A stretch of 48,248 nt of DNA from Planctomyces sp. SH-PL62 (GTDB lineage Bacteria > Planctomycetota > Planctomycetia > Planctomycetales > Planctomycetaceae), in NCBI GenBank assembly GCA_945893045.1, contig CAMDEA010000046.1:1-48248 (forward strand), given 5' to 3'. The notes beneath the pieces were generated by a model. The model was not told where the DNA came from and ran no database searches. It was given only the letters and a program-made list of their open reading frames with translations. Position numbers and translations under genes: made by a program. Positions 34,543-43,129 of the stretch are shown here, one piece after another (within the stretch, counting starts at the first letter, position 1; each line of letters starts with the position of its first letter).

Positions 34543-35328
34543 ATGCCGCCGACTGAAATTGCTCAACGACTGGAATTCGCCCTCGCGGTGTCGCAGGAGG
34601 CAGCGAAACTGATTCTGTCCTATTACCTGACTCCCGAATTGGTCGTTGACCTCAAACGGGATCGCTCGCCCGTCACGGCCGCTGATCGCGGGGCCGAGGA
34701 ATTGATCCGCGACCGGATCGCCCAGCAGTTCCCCGACGACGGCGTTTTCGGCGAGGAGTTCGGCGAAACGGCCGGTCGGAACGGAGTCCGCTGGGTGCTC
34801 GATCCCGTGGACGGCACGAAGGCGTTCATTCACGGAGTGCCGCTGTTCGGCACGTTGATTGGACTCGAAGCCGATGGCGAGTTGCTCGCCGGAGTCTGTC
34901 GGTTGCCGGCCTTGAACGAAGTCATTTACGGCGGCCAAGGACTCGGCGCGTGGTGGCAGATTGGCGACGCGGCCCCGCGTCGCGCGCGCGTCTCGTCGAT
35001 CGAGACGTTGGAAGAGGCGATGGTCTGCACGACCTCGTTCAACAATTGGCACAAGGCCGACAAGTCCGCCGCCTTCGATCGAATCAACGCTGCTGCGCGA
35101 GAGACTCGCGGCTGGAGCGACTGCTACGGCCACGCCCTCGTCATCACCGGCCGAGCCGACGTGATGCTCGACCCGCTACTGAATCCGTGGGACGCGGCGG
35201 CTCTCGTGCCGATTCTCCGCGAAGCCGGCGGGCAATTCTTCGACTGGACCGGCACCGACACAATTCACGGCGGCAACGGCATCTCGACCAACGGGCGGCT
35301 CAAAGATGCGGTGCTGAAGTTGTTGTGA
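34543..35328 (+). CDS. hisN: Inositol-monophosphatase-family phosphatase, HisN-like
   Basis: 261 residues; ATG at 34543. Mg-dependent phosphatase of the IMPase superfamily. Metal-binding signatures: GEEFGE (Glu71/Glu72) and DPVDGTKAF (Asp87, Asp90, Gly-Thr), then GHALVITGRADVMLDP and PWDAAALVPILREAGG. The spacing and the C-terminal TIHGGNGISTNGRL fit the HisN type, which removes phosphate from histidinol phosphate in histidine synthesis; inositol phosphatase or PAP phosphatase remain possible. No other his gene is present. A fragment of a second copy lies at 46256-46345. Converges on the lipoprotein gene with a solitary REP between. Confidence 0.87.
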   Translation: MPPTEIAQRLEFALAVSQEAAKLILSYYLTPELVVDLKRDRSPVTAADRGAEELIRDRIAQQFPDDGVFGEEFGETAGRNGVRWVLDPVDGTKAFIHGVPLFGTLIGLEADGELLAGVCRLPALNEVIYGGQGLGAWWQIGDAAPRRARVSSIETLEEAMVCTTSFNNWHKADKSAAFDRINAAARETRGWSDCYGHALVITGRADVMLDPLLNPWDAAALVPILREAGGQFFDWTGTDTIHGGNGISTNGRLKDAVLKLL

Positions 35329-35333
35329 ACGAG

Positions 35334-35357
35334 GGCCGGCAAGAGTGCCCCGCCTAC
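35334..35357 (-). repeat. Solitary REP-like unit supplying a stop codon
   Basis: On the minus strand GTAGGCGGGGCACTCTTGCC, hairpin GGCA-CTCT-TGCC, close to the right arm of 12305-12328. The GTAG foot gives the TAG stop (35354-35356) of the lipoprotein gene. No second arm is visible. Confidence 0.8.
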
Positions 35358-35773
35358 TTCCCGGACATCTTTTGATAGTCCTTGTCGCGAAAGACATGCA
35401 ACGGGTCTTTGCCGAACACGACATATTCGCCGTCTTCGTGGGCCGGGTCGCCGCCATCGAAAGTCAGTTTGACTTTGAACCGCGTGGGCTCTCCGGCGAC
35501 GGACGTCTCCTCGCCGATTTGATACTCCTTGAGTTTGCGGCCAGAGTCCCAGACTTGGTCTTGCACCTGCACGACCGGCTTCGAGGACTCGATCGCTCCC
35601 GGCTTTTCGCGGCCGGACTTCCAGGCGTCCAACGCGGTCGTCAGCGCGGCTTTCGCGGTCGTTCCGGTCGGTTGGTAGCTGGAGACCGAACCGCCACCAC
35701 CGCTGCATCCCGACAGGCTCAACGCCAGCAGTCCCATCGACAGACACCCATCGAATTTCAATTTACGGAACAT
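35354..35773 (-). CDS. Lipoprotein of the second metal-efflux operon (paralogue A)
   Basis: 139 residues from the ATG at 35773; AAAGGA stands nine to ten bases upstream. Lipobox LLALSLSGCSGG (Cys at residue 23). The mature part (AALTTALDAWKSGREKPG, VVQVQDQVWDSGRKLKEYQI, DPLHVFRDKDYQ) is clearly related to the lipoprotein at 41228-41680. The fold is likely a small alpha+beta domain; function unknown. Its start overlaps the end of the RND pump gene by 16 bases, so it is the last gene of the operon. Its stop is provided by a solitary REP. Confidence 0.87.
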   Translation of the reverse strand: MFRKLKFDGCLSMGLLALSLSGCSGGGGSVSSYQPTGTTAKAALTTALDAWKSGREKPGAIESSKPVVQVQDQVWDSGRKLKEYQIGEETSVAGEPTRFKVKLTFDGGDPAHEDGEYVVFGKDPLHVFRDKDYQKMSGK

Positions 35774-38700
35774 GTTTCGAGTTTCCTTTCGGGAAGTATT
35801 GAACTCAGTTTCGTCGAATCGTCGCCGGTTGTGGAAGAGGTCTGTTGCATCGCCTGCCAGCGTCGGCGGCGAACCCAATAGAACAGCACGGGCAAGAACA
35901 AGTCGATGACTTCGTCGGCGATCAGGATGCCGCCCAGCACCGGAGCCGCCATCGGTCGAATGACTTCGGCCCCAACACCGCTGGCCCACAACATCGGGGC
36001 GAGACCGAGAATCGTCGTTCCTTCGGTCAACAACTTCGGACGCAGACGATGCACGGCTCCTTCGATGACCGCCGCTCGCAAATCCGCATCGGTCAGTGCT
36101 GCCAGTGGGCCGCGCTTCTCCAACGCTTCGCGCAAATAGACCAGCATGATGATGCCAGTCGAGGTCGCCATGCCGAAGCACGCGAGATACCCGACCGCCA
36201 CCGGCACCGACCAGCGATATCCGAACAACCATTGAAAGAAGACACCGCCGGCGATCGCGCCCGGCACGGCCAGCAGCATCAATCCCGCGTCCGCCCAATC
36301 CCGATACGTCAGCCACAGGAGCCACAGAATCAGCCCGATGACCACCGGCGTGATGAACAACAGCGTGCGCGCCGTCTCTGCGGCGTGCTCGAACTGCCCG
36401 GTCCATTCGAGGGATGTGCCGGCGGGGAGTTGCACCTCTTCGGCGACGGCTCGTTTCGCATCCGCCAGAAAGTCGAACGTACTCCGGCCGCGCACATTGA
36501 GCCGGACATAATTTCGCAGCATCCCATTCTCGCTCTTGATCGTCGCCGGCCCTTCGGTGATACGCACGTCGGCGACATCCCCCAACGTCACAAAGGGGGC
36601 GCTCGCCCACCGTCTCGGCACCGGCAACTGCCGCACCGCGAGTTCATCTCGCACCGCATCGCGCACCGCTCGCACGCGCACGTCGTGGCGTTCGCGCCCG
36701 GAGATCACGGTCGCCACTTGCTTGCCGCCCAGCGCCGTTTCGATCACCGACCACAGGTCGCGCGGATCAACGCCCAGCTCGGCCAGCCGTTCGCGATTCG
36801 GCGCGATCTCCAAATACCCCTTCCCGCGAATCGGATCGGCGATGACATCGGCAGCACCCGGCACGCCGCGCAAGACGGCGGCGATCTCTTCGGAGGTGGC
36901 GACGACCTCTTCCAGATTCCCACCGAGCACGCGCACGCCGATCTCGGTGTTGATGCCGGTCGCCAGCATGTCCACTCGGTTCTGAATCGGCCGAGTCCAG
37001 ACGTTGGTCCAACCGGGCATCTGCAACGCACGATCCATCTCGCCGCCGAAGCCGGCCAGTTCGTCCCGTTCGCACGGCCATAGAAACGCCCGCCGCGCGA
37101 AGTGTTGCGTTTGTGTGGCGATGACGGCATCCAGTTCCGGGACCGGATCAATCACCGGCAACGGCGGCAGTCTGCGTCCGCTGTGATGGTCGGGAGACGT
37201 CATTCCGCCGGTGCGTTCTTTGAGCGGCACGGCACTAGCCGCCGGTGATTCACCTCGCGCATCACCGGCGGCTAGCGCCGTGCCGCTCACTTCGCCGCCG
37301 GTCAACCTTGTCGAGCGCGCCGCGTCGATTTGATCCAGCCACAGCTCGACGCGCGGGTCCACTTCATCCGCCCGGCTCAAGAATTCCTCCGCGACAAGCT
37401 GCGAGAACGACCTCAGACCGCGATCGAACAGTTCGCGGTTAAGTGTCGCCGAATGTTCGGCCCACGCCGCGCGACGGACTCGTCGCAAATCCGATCGTAG
37501 CTGTGCGAACTCCGACGGAGCCTCGCGGCCGAGCACTTGGTAGGCCGACTGCCAGAGCCGACTCAACACGGGCGTTGCCCGCAGCGCGGCCGACTCTTCG
37601 ACGAGCAGTTTGTTCTCAGCCAATTGCCCCCACGCATGTTCGGCAATCGTTCGGAGATCGTCTTCCTCCAGCGACATCGCGAGGTGAGTGCCCAGATGCG
37701 GCGAAAGGGACTCCTGCATCCACGCCAGATCACCCGACTGTATCGCGCGCGTCAATCGCCCTTCGTCATGCCAACGCTCCGACAGTCGCGCCAGCGCTGA
37801 TTGGATCAACATCCGGCTGAGCCGGCGCTGAAACTCTTGATGGCGATGGTAGGCGTACTCGCGCAGACCCAACTCGCACCGCGCGTGTGCGGCCGCGACC
37901 GATTCCACGAAATCGCTCGTCTCCAACTGCTGCGCGATCAGCTTGGCCGCCAACAACGCTTTGAGGATCTCACGGCCCTGCCCTTCGGCATCGGTTCGTC
38001 GCAGTTTGCGTTTGGGCCAGAACTCGGCCGGATGAAACGAGACCATCGTTTCGATCATGTCCAGCGGAGCCGGATCGAATGGCGTCTCCGCGCGGCCCGC
38101 TTTGCCGACGACCATGTCCACTTCCGGGAACCGGCACAGCAACATGTCGCGAGCCTTGAGATCATCCCCCGACTGTGTCACCGAAATGCGCGGCACGGTG
38201 ATCGGCATATCCATGACCATGCCCTCGTCGAGCGGCACACGCAGATCGGTCCCCAGCGGCTTCATCGTCTGCTGAGCGACAAGCGCGATCACAATGAGCA
38301 ATCCACACCAGCCCGACGCGCGAGCGAGGGGTTGTTTCCGTTGATCCCTCGCTCGCGCGTCGGGCTGGAATCTCGCGAGCGAAGTCCATCCGACTGCCAC
38401 CAAGGCCACGAACAACACCGCACGAAACAATCCTTCGTGCCCGATCGGCGTCACCCCCACCACGAACGTCACGCTGATGATCCACGCCATCACCGCCGGA
38501 TGATCGAGCAGATAATTCAGCACCGGTCGATAGACCTCCATCACGCCGCGCACCAGCCAGCTATCAGTCTCGGCCCGCATCCGACCACGGAGGAACAGCG
38601 TGCAGAGCGCGGGAACCAACGTCACCGACAAGACAGCCACCGCGATCAATGCGAACGTCTTTGTGAACGCCAGCGGCCGGAACAGTTTGCCGTCGATTCC

Positions 38701-40176
38701 GCTCAGCGCGAACACCGGCAAGAACGAGATCAACATGATGAGCACGGAGAAGAAAATCGGCCGGCCGACCGTGCGGCACGCAGCGTAGACCACCACTCGC
38801 ACGTCACCCGTCACCGGCTGATCGCCGAACTCGCGGCGCAGATGCGTCATCGCGTTTTCGGTCATGACGATCGACGAATCGACCAGCACGCCAATCGAAA
38901 TTGCGATCCCCGCCAGCGACATGATGTTGGTCTGAATGTCCGCGATGCCGAGTGTTCGCAGCACCGCCATGCAGACGAACGACGCCAGCGCCGCCAGCGG
39001 TAGCGTGATCGCGATGATGCAGCTCGACCTCAGATGCCGCAGCACCAACAGCACGCACAGCGTCGCGCCCAGCATCGCTTCCAGCAGCGTGCCGGTGACA
39101 GTCGCGACCGCTCCTTCAATCAGCGGAGTGCGGTCGTAGCACGGCACGATGCGAACTCCGTGTGGCAGCCCGGCGCGTAGCTCGGTCAGCTTGCGACGGA
39201 TCGCGCGGGTGACTTCGAGTGGATTGTGGCCGTAGCGCATGGCGATGACGCCGCCGACCACTTCGTTGCCGTCTTTCTCAAAGACACCACGCCGCGGTTT
39301 CGGTGCGATCGTCACGCGAGCGATGTCTCGCAGGCGTGGCGCACGCGGTTCGCGTGCGTCGGCTTCATTCTCCTGACGCACGCGAGCCGCGTGCGCCACA
39401 GGCACCAACACCGCTTCGAGGTCGCGGAGTGTTTGACGGTCAACATCTTCCGAACTGCTCGCCGATGCGCCGAATCCGGCCGGAGCGTGGACGAGGAACT
39501 CGGCGTTCCCTTTGTGGATGACGTTGCCGCCGAGGATGGCTTGCGAGTGTTCGACCGCGTCGCAAATGTCGCGTGGTGTGAGGCCGACTTCCGCGAGTTT
39601 GACGAGATCGAGTTCGATGACGAACTCGCGCACATGCCCGCCGACGCTGGCGACTTCGGCGACGCCGGGAACGCTGCTGAGTTGCGGACGCAAAGACCAA
39701 TCTTGAATGTCGCGCAGCCGACCGAGATCGAGACCCGAACCCTCGAGCGTGTACCAGAAGATTTGCCCGGTCGGGACGGCATCCGGTGAAAGTCGCGGCG
39801 TCACACCGCTGGGGAGCGCGTCGCCGAGCATCGTTAGACGTTCTTGAACCCGAGCACGCGCGGTCTCGAAGCGGACCGATTCGTCGAAGATCAAATGCAA
39901 CAGCGCGTAGCCTGCTTCGCTGGCTCCGCGCACGACGCGCACGCCGGCGATGCCTTGCAAGTGACGCGTGAGAGTGGATGTGACTTGCTCATCGAGTTCG
40001 CGCGGGTTGTGCCCCGGCCAATCGGCGAAGACGAGGACTTGGTTCTCAGACAAATCGGGAATCGCGTCCATCGGCGTGCGACCAACGGCGATCACGCCAC
40101 ACACCGCCAGCACACACGCGGCCACGATCGTTGCCACGCGATGCCGAATCGACAATTCAATGAGGCGTTCAATCAT
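35758..40176 (-). CDS. RND metal-efflux pump (CusA-like), 1472 residues, with three in-frame palindromes and a large insertion
   Basis: Starts at the ATG at 40176 (MIERLIELSIRHRVATIVAA). Typical heavy-metal RND: PMDAIPDLSENQVLVFADWP, porter domain, TM4 block GIAISIGVLVDSSIVMTENA, a C-terminal half with YRWSVPVAVGYLACFGMATS and LGLAPMLWASGVGAEVIRPM. Cus-type pumps average about 1050 residues; this one has some 315 extra residues (about 37045-37990 on the plus strand) between the periplasmic FHPAEFWP segment and GWTNVWTRPIQNRVDM, mostly helical and Arg/Glu-rich. Three unrelated inverted repeats are translated in frame: 39337-39398, 38308-38368 and 37221-37289. Upstream in the operon are a truncated adaptor and a lipoprotein. 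Metal likely Cu/Ag, inferred only. Confidence 0.94.
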   Translation of the reverse strand: MIERLIELSIRHRVATIVAACVLAVCGVIAVGRTPMDAIPDLSENQVLVFADWPGHNPRELDEQVTSTLTRHLQGIAGVRVVRGASEAGYALLHLIFDESVRFETARARVQERLTMLGDALPSGVTPRLSPDAVPTGQIFWYTLEGSGLDLGRLRDIQDWSLRPQLSSVPGVAEVASVGGHVREFVIELDLVKLAEVGLTPRDICDAVEHSQAILGGNVIHKGNAEFLVHAPAGFGASASSSEDVDRQTLRDLEAVLVPVAHAARVRQENEADAREPRAPRLRDIARVTIAPKPRRGVFEKDGNEVVGGVIAMRYGHNPLEVTRAIRRKLTELRAGLPHGVRIVPCYDRTPLIEGAVATVTGTLLEAMLGATLCVLLVLRHLRSSCIIAITLPLAALASFVCMAVLRTLGIADIQTNIMSLAGIAISIGVLVDSSIVMTENAMTHLRREFGDQPVTGDVRVVVYAACRTVGRPIFFSVLIMLISFLPVFALSGIDGKLFRPLAFTKTFALIAVAVLSVTLVPALCTLFLRGRMRAETDSWLVRGVMEVYRPVLNYLLDHPAVMAWIISVTFVVGVTPIGHEGLFRAVLFVALVAVGWTSLARFQPDARARDQRKQPLARASGWCGLLIVIALVAQQTMKPLGTDLRVPLDEGMVMDMPITVPRISVTQSGDDLKARDMLLCRFPEVDMVVGKAGRAETPFDPAPLDMIETMVSFHPAEFWPKRKLRRTDAEGQGREILKALLAAKLIAQQLETSDFVESVAAAHARCELGLREYAYHRHQEFQRRLSRMLIQSALARLSERWHDEGRLTRAIQSGDLAWMQESLSPHLGTHLAMSLEEDDLRTIAEHAWGQLAENKLLVEESAALRATPVLSRLWQSAYQVLGREAPSEFAQLRSDLRRVRRAAWAEHSATLNRELFDRGLRSFSQLVAEEFLSRADEVDPRVELWLDQIDAARSTRLTGGEVSGTALAAGDARGESPAASAVPLKERTGGMTSPDHHSGRRLPPLPVIDPVPELDAVIATQTQHFARRAFLWPCERDELAGFGGEMDRALQMPGWTNVWTRPIQNRVDMLATGINTEIGVRVLGGNLEEVVATSEEIAAVLRGVPGAADVIADPIRGKGYLEIAPNRERLAELGVDPRDLWSVIETALGGKQVATVISGRERHDVRVRAVRDAVRDELAVRQLPVPRRWASAPFVTLGDVADVRITEGPATIKSENGMLRNYVRLNVRGRSTFDFLADAKRAVAEEVQLPAGTSLEWTGQFEHAAETARTLLFITPVVIGLILWLLWLTYRDWADAGLMLLAVPGAIAGGVFFQWLFGYRWSVPVAVGYLACFGMATSTGIIMLVYLREALEKRGPLAALTDADLRAAVIEGAVHRLRPKLLTEGTTILGLAPMLWASGVGAEVIRPMAAPVLGGILIADEVIDLFLPVLFYWVRRRRWQAMQQTSSTTGDDSTKLSSILPERKLETCSVN
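37221..37289. repeat. In-frame palindrome in RND pump gene (GGCACTAGCC family)
   Basis: Arms 37221-37249 and 37261-37289, 29 bases with one mismatch, 11-base loop; 69 bases, 23 codons. Arm hairpin CGGC-ACTA-GCCG. Encodes a Gly/Ala-rich stretch (GEVSGTALAAGDARGESPAA) inside the large periplasmic insertion. Confidence 0.94.
38308..38368. repeat. In-frame palindrome in RND pump gene (GCGAGCGAGGG family)
   Basis: Perfect 23-base arms at 38308-38330 and 38346-38368, 15-base loop. Encodes FQPDARARDQRKQPLARASG between membrane segments. Ends differ from the GTAG class. Confidence 0.92.
39337..39398. repeat. In-frame palindrome in RND pump gene (GCACGCG family)
   Basis: Arms 39337-39360 and 39375-39398, 24 bases with one mismatch, 14-base loop. 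Arm hairpin GCACGCG-GTT-CGCGTGC. Encodes AHAARVRQENEADAREPRAP just before the conserved RLRDIARV of the porter domain. Confidence 0.93.
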
Positions 40177-40180
40177 GTTT

Positions 40181-40288
40181 GAAGAAGTGAAGGTAAAAAA
40201 TGGTTGGGTGAAATATGGGAGAGGCTGAAAGAATGCGTGTGTCAGCTTTTGCGTCTCATTTTTCACCCCACCATTTTTCACCTTCTTC
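40181..40288. repeat. Imperfect inverted repeat between adaptor and pump genes
   Basis: GAAGAAGTGAAGGTAAAAAA with TGGTTGGGTGAAA (40181-40213) is mirrored by TTTCACCCCACCATTTTTCA with CCTTCTTC (40261-40288), with small gaps. It fills almost the whole spacer between two co-directional genes and would form a long stem in the operon mRNA. Confidence 0.75.
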
Positions 40289-40289
40289 G

Positions 40290-41231
40290 TTACCTTGAGT
40301 CCGACTTCAGTTTGGCGAGGTGCTTCTCGGGGTTCTTTTTCAATGCTCCTTCGCAGCCGGCGCAGCAGATGAAGACTCGGCGGCCGGCGAGATCGACTGG
40401 AACCGGGCCACCCATCGAATTCAGATTGGCACCGGTGACTGGGCAGATTTTTTGTAGTTCGACGAGCTTCAAGTCCGCGGTGGAGAGTTTGCTCTTCTTC
40501 ACGCGACGGCGCGGTGCTGCCGATGAGGAATTGGCGACTCGATTGCCCGCCGCTCCGAAGTAGCCGACCGCGAGGCTCGGATTGAGCCGCGTTTCCGCGT
40601 CGATCAGAAACGCTCCTGCGGTCGCCACACGCTGTCCCGGTTTCAGTCCTTCGCGGACCGGGAACAGATCGCCGACACGCGGGCCGAGCTTCACGGCCAC
40701 ACCATCGAACATGCCGGGCATCGACTCGACATAGACCACTTGCAGCGAACCGGTGTCGATCACGGCCGATTCGGGTAGAGCCAAGCACTCGCCGACGTTC
40801 TCGACGGCTTGCAGTTGTAGTTCGGTGGTGTGAATTCCGGCTTGCTGAATGCGATACGGAGCAAGCTGCATCCGCGCGAGCGTTCCATCCGGCAGCACGA
40901 TTGGCTCGCCGCGCCGGCGCGTGACGAGGTCCATGTGGCACACCGGACAAATCGCCGGCCAATCGGACAGCACGCCGGGACACATCGGGCAGAAGAATTC
41001 CGTGTCGGCCGAGACCGATCCCGCGTAGGCCGCTCCGCCGAACAGCGGCCGAGTCCACTTGTCCCAATAGTTCCGCCACGTCTCCCAGCGGCCGACGACC
41101 ACGAACGCCACGAGCAACACGATCACGAATCGCAACCGCACTTCGATCAGACGCGCGATCCAGAAAATGGAATGACGTCGATCGGCGTTCGGCTTTCGGT
41201 TGTCGGCCGGAATGGGATTCGGTTCGCTCAT
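40290..41231 (-). CDS. Truncated RND adaptor with metal-binding domains at both ends
   Basis: 313 residues from the ATG at 41231. One N-terminal helix (FVIVLLVAFVVVGRWETW), then a heavy-metal-binding domain with two C-x-x-C pairs (FFCPMCPG ... ICPVCHMDL), as in CusB-like adaptors. A shortened adaptor part follows (ARMQLAPYRIQQAGI; LPESAVIDTGSLQVVYVESM; VKLGPRVGDLFPVREGLKPG). The C-terminus is a YHS-like metal domain (ICPVTGANLNSMGGPVPVDL, FICCAGCEGALKKNPEKHLA). The long barrel-sandwich/helical-hairpin core of an ordinary adaptor is absent, so it may not reach an outer-membrane channel. ATGA overlap with the upstream lipoprotein gene; the pump follows 113 bases downstream. Confidence 0.9.
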   Translation of the reverse strand: MSEPNPIPADNRKPNADRRHSIFWIARLIEVRLRFVIVLLVAFVVVGRWETWRNYWDKWTRPLFGGAAYAGSVSADTEFFCPMCPGVLSDWPAICPVCHMDLVTRRRGEPIVLPDGTLARMQLAPYRIQQAGIHTTELQLQAVENVGECLALPESAVIDTGSLQVVYVESMPGMFDGVAVKLGPRVGDLFPVREGLKPGQRVATAGAFLIDAETRLNPSLAVGYFGAAGNRVANSSSAAPRRRVKKSKLSTADLKLVELQKICPVTGANLNSMGGPVPVDLAGRRVFICCAGCEGALKKNPEKHLAKLKSDSR

Positions 41232-41680
41232 GGTTGCTTCTCTACGGAAGGCTCCGGCATCTTGTGTTCCCAGTGCGTGAGGAGTTCGAGGTCTTCATGC
41301 CGATAGACCCACAGCGGGTCGATGCCAATGACGGCGAAACGCACTTTCTCCTCAGCGGAGGGATTCGCAAACCGCAACTTGATCAAGTAGGTCCGCTGCG
41401 TCAGGCCCGTCACTTCTCCCAGGATCTCGAAGCGTTCCAGCGTTTGTCCTTCGCGGCGGTAAGTATCGACGACGAACACGGCCGGCTTTGTTCCTGGAAC
41501 TTCGCCGGGCGGTTGACCGCGCTGCCAGGCTTCGAGCGCCAATGTGATCGTCGCCGTCGCTGTCGCTGGCACCGGGATGAATCGCTCGTGGCCGCTGCCG
41601 GACTGCGGCCCGCAACCAGCACTCAGTCCGCACAGCCACCACGCGGCGGCAACGGCGCGTGCCCACAGAATTGACTTCAT
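41228..41680 (-). CDS. Lipoprotein of the second metal-efflux operon (paralogue B)
   Basis: 150 residues from the ATG at 41680. Lipobox AWWLCGLSAGCGPQSG; the Cys at residue 23 is the likely lipidation site. The mature domain (TLALEAWQRGQPPGEVPGTK, VDTYRREGQTLERFEILGE, IGIDPLWVYRHEDLELL) aligns by eye with paralogue A at 35354-35773 (LDAWKSGR, GRKLKEYQIGEE, KDPLHVFRDKDYQ). It is the first gene of the operon and its stop overlaps the adaptor start. Function unknown; having relatives at both ends of the operon suggests an ancient duplication. Confidence 0.87.
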   Translation of the reverse strand: MKSILWARAVAAAWWLCGLSAGCGPQSGSGHERFIPVPATATATITLALEAWQRGQPPGEVPGTKPAVFVVDTYRREGQTLERFEILGEVTGLTQRTYLIKLRFANPSAEEKVRFAVIGIDPLWVYRHEDLELLTHWEHKMPEPSVEKQP

Positions 41681-41710
41681 CGTTCAGCCTCCCAACGGCG
41701 CGATGCCCCC

Positions 41711-41770
41711 AAAGTAGACGAGTCACTCCGTGACTCGAAGATTCCGGTCACGGAGTGACCGGTCTACTTT
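41711..41770. repeat. REPIN-like element with covarying arms (GTCACTCCGTGAC family)
   Basis: Arms 41711-41734 and 41747-41770, 24 bases with two mismatches; GTAG starts at 41714 and CTAC ends at 41767. Left hairpin CGAGTCAC-TCC-GTGACTCG, right hairpin (reverse strand) CCGGTCAC-TCC-GTGACCGG. Two base pairs differ and both are compensated. Confidence 0.95.
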
Positions 41771-41785
41771 CTTTTGCCGATTGCC

Positions 41786-42805
41786 TTACGGCGCGATGAC
41801 CTCTTTGCCGGCGCGAGTCCCGATCGCTCGCCACGTCGTCAGATCTATGTTGCTGTTGGAAAACGTCACCGCGCCGTCGCCCATCAGCACATGCACTCCG
41901 CCCGTGTGATAACTCGACGGCGACACCTGCATGGCCATGTTGGCCATCGTGCCCGCGAAGCCGGTCCCCGCGCAAGAAATGGTGTTCGGCGTCGATACGT
42001 GGTTGTACTGCGAGCAGCAGTTCTCACCCATGACCCAGCTATAGCCCCATTTGCTCGTCAGTGGCGTGGCGGTCAATGGATTAAGAGCCTTGCAGGTCGA
42101 GTAAGTGGCGGCGAACGTCACCTGCGCCGGCATCACAAACAAGTCACTTGTGGGATTCGGAGTCCCGTTGCCGCGACGCCGCTCACTGAAGAATGCGGTC
42201 TGGCTCAACCCATCGCGCACGTCTGCCGCTTTCACTCGGCTGAGGTAGTAGAATACTCCTGTTTGCACTTCGGTCGGACTGACCGTCGATGCTCCCGCAA
42301 CGTCACTCAGGTCGCACAGCCAACCACCTTGATTACCGCAGTAGTTGTTTTGTCCCGGTCCCGTTGCCGCCGAATCCGACGGGCACAGAAACATCGCCAC
42401 GTTCGCTTGAGAAGGGACAGTATTCACGTTCCCCGGACTGGTGTAAGCCGGCATGAATGCGACCGCACCTCCCATGCCCGGTGTATCCGGCGCGAAATTG
42501 AAATTGATGCTCTTGTAAAGTGGGACTTGATCGAGGTACGGCAGCAGCATCGCATGCTGTGACCAGCGTGCATAACCAAAGCCCGGAGCGCTGGCATAGC
42601 TCGGCCCCTTGCCGAACGGGAACACCCTGTTCGAATCATGGTAATTGTGGATCGCCAGTCCAAACTGCTTGAGATTGTTGCGGCACTGGCTGCGTCGAGC
42701 CGCCTCGCGCGCCTGTTGCACGGCCGGCAGCAGCAACGCAATCAACACGGCGATGATCGCAATCACCACCAACAATTCGATCAAGGTAAATCCGCGACGG
42801 TTCAT
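41786..42805 (-). CDS. DUF1559 protein with prepilin-type N-terminus
   Basis: 339 residues from the ATG at 42805, AGGAG upstream. N-terminal cleavage/methylation motif [19 protein letters not shown], with Glu five residues after the cleavable Gly, marks a type II secretion/type IV pilin-like protein. The rest follows the planctomycete DUF1559 pattern: [40 protein letters not shown], and the C-terminal [20 protein letters not shown]. These proteins are present in dozens of copies per planctomycete genome; they probably form surface or secretion pseudopili but the function is not proven. Cys residues are numerous, so disulphides are likely. It stands alone, between a REPIN-like element and a small secreted protein gene. 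Confidence 0.96.
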   Translation of the reverse strand: MNRRGFTLIELLVVIAIIAVLIALLLPAVQQAREAARRSQCRNNLKQFGLAIHNYHDSNRVFPFGKGPSYASAPGFGYARWSQHAMLLPYLDQVPLYKSINFNFAPDTPGMGGAVAFMPAYTSPGNVNTVPSQANVAMFLCPSDSAATGPGQNNYCGNQGGWLCDLSDVAGASTVSPTEVQTGVFYYLSRVKAADVRDGLSQTAFFSERRRGNGTPNPTSDLFVMPAQVTFAATYSTCKALNPLTATPLTSKWGYSWVMGENCCSQYNHVSTPNTISCAGTGFAGTMANMAMQVSPSSYHTGGVHVLMGDGAVTFSNSNIDLTTWRAIGTRAGKEVIAP

Positions 42806-43129
42806 AATGAGCTGCTCCTAAAACATCGAATTGAAAGAAATCCAGGTATTGAAAAAGAACAAAGGGAGTCCGCCGTCGAACGAGTCCTGACTTCATCCAG
42901 ACTGGCGATTCGCAGGCGGAGGAATCCGGTCGAGATCAATCCGCAGACCGCGAAAGTTCACTCGCAGCCCAAGGTCAGGATCGACGACCGCCGCGCAGTC
43001 GCTCGCGAAGAAAGTCCAAATCAGCGGTTGGGAAGACTGTGTGGGTCGCAATTCCTACGCACCGAGAGAACTTCCCGGTCAACGCGATCCAACGACAGAC
43101 ACAATCGCAATCTCGCTCGCAAGCGACAC
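42806..43129. other. Gap between DUF1559 gene and small secreted protein gene
   Basis: About 320 bases. Contains the ribosome-binding site of the DUF1559 gene near 42810; otherwise no gene, tRNA or inverted repeat was seen. Long plus-strand frames crossing it lack starts and homology. Confidence 0.55.

Noticed and set aside
40177..41079. N-terminal extension of the 1472-residue RND pump by 300 codons
   Set aside because: It overlaps the adaptor gene in another frame and precedes the canonical RND N-terminus that starts at 40176.
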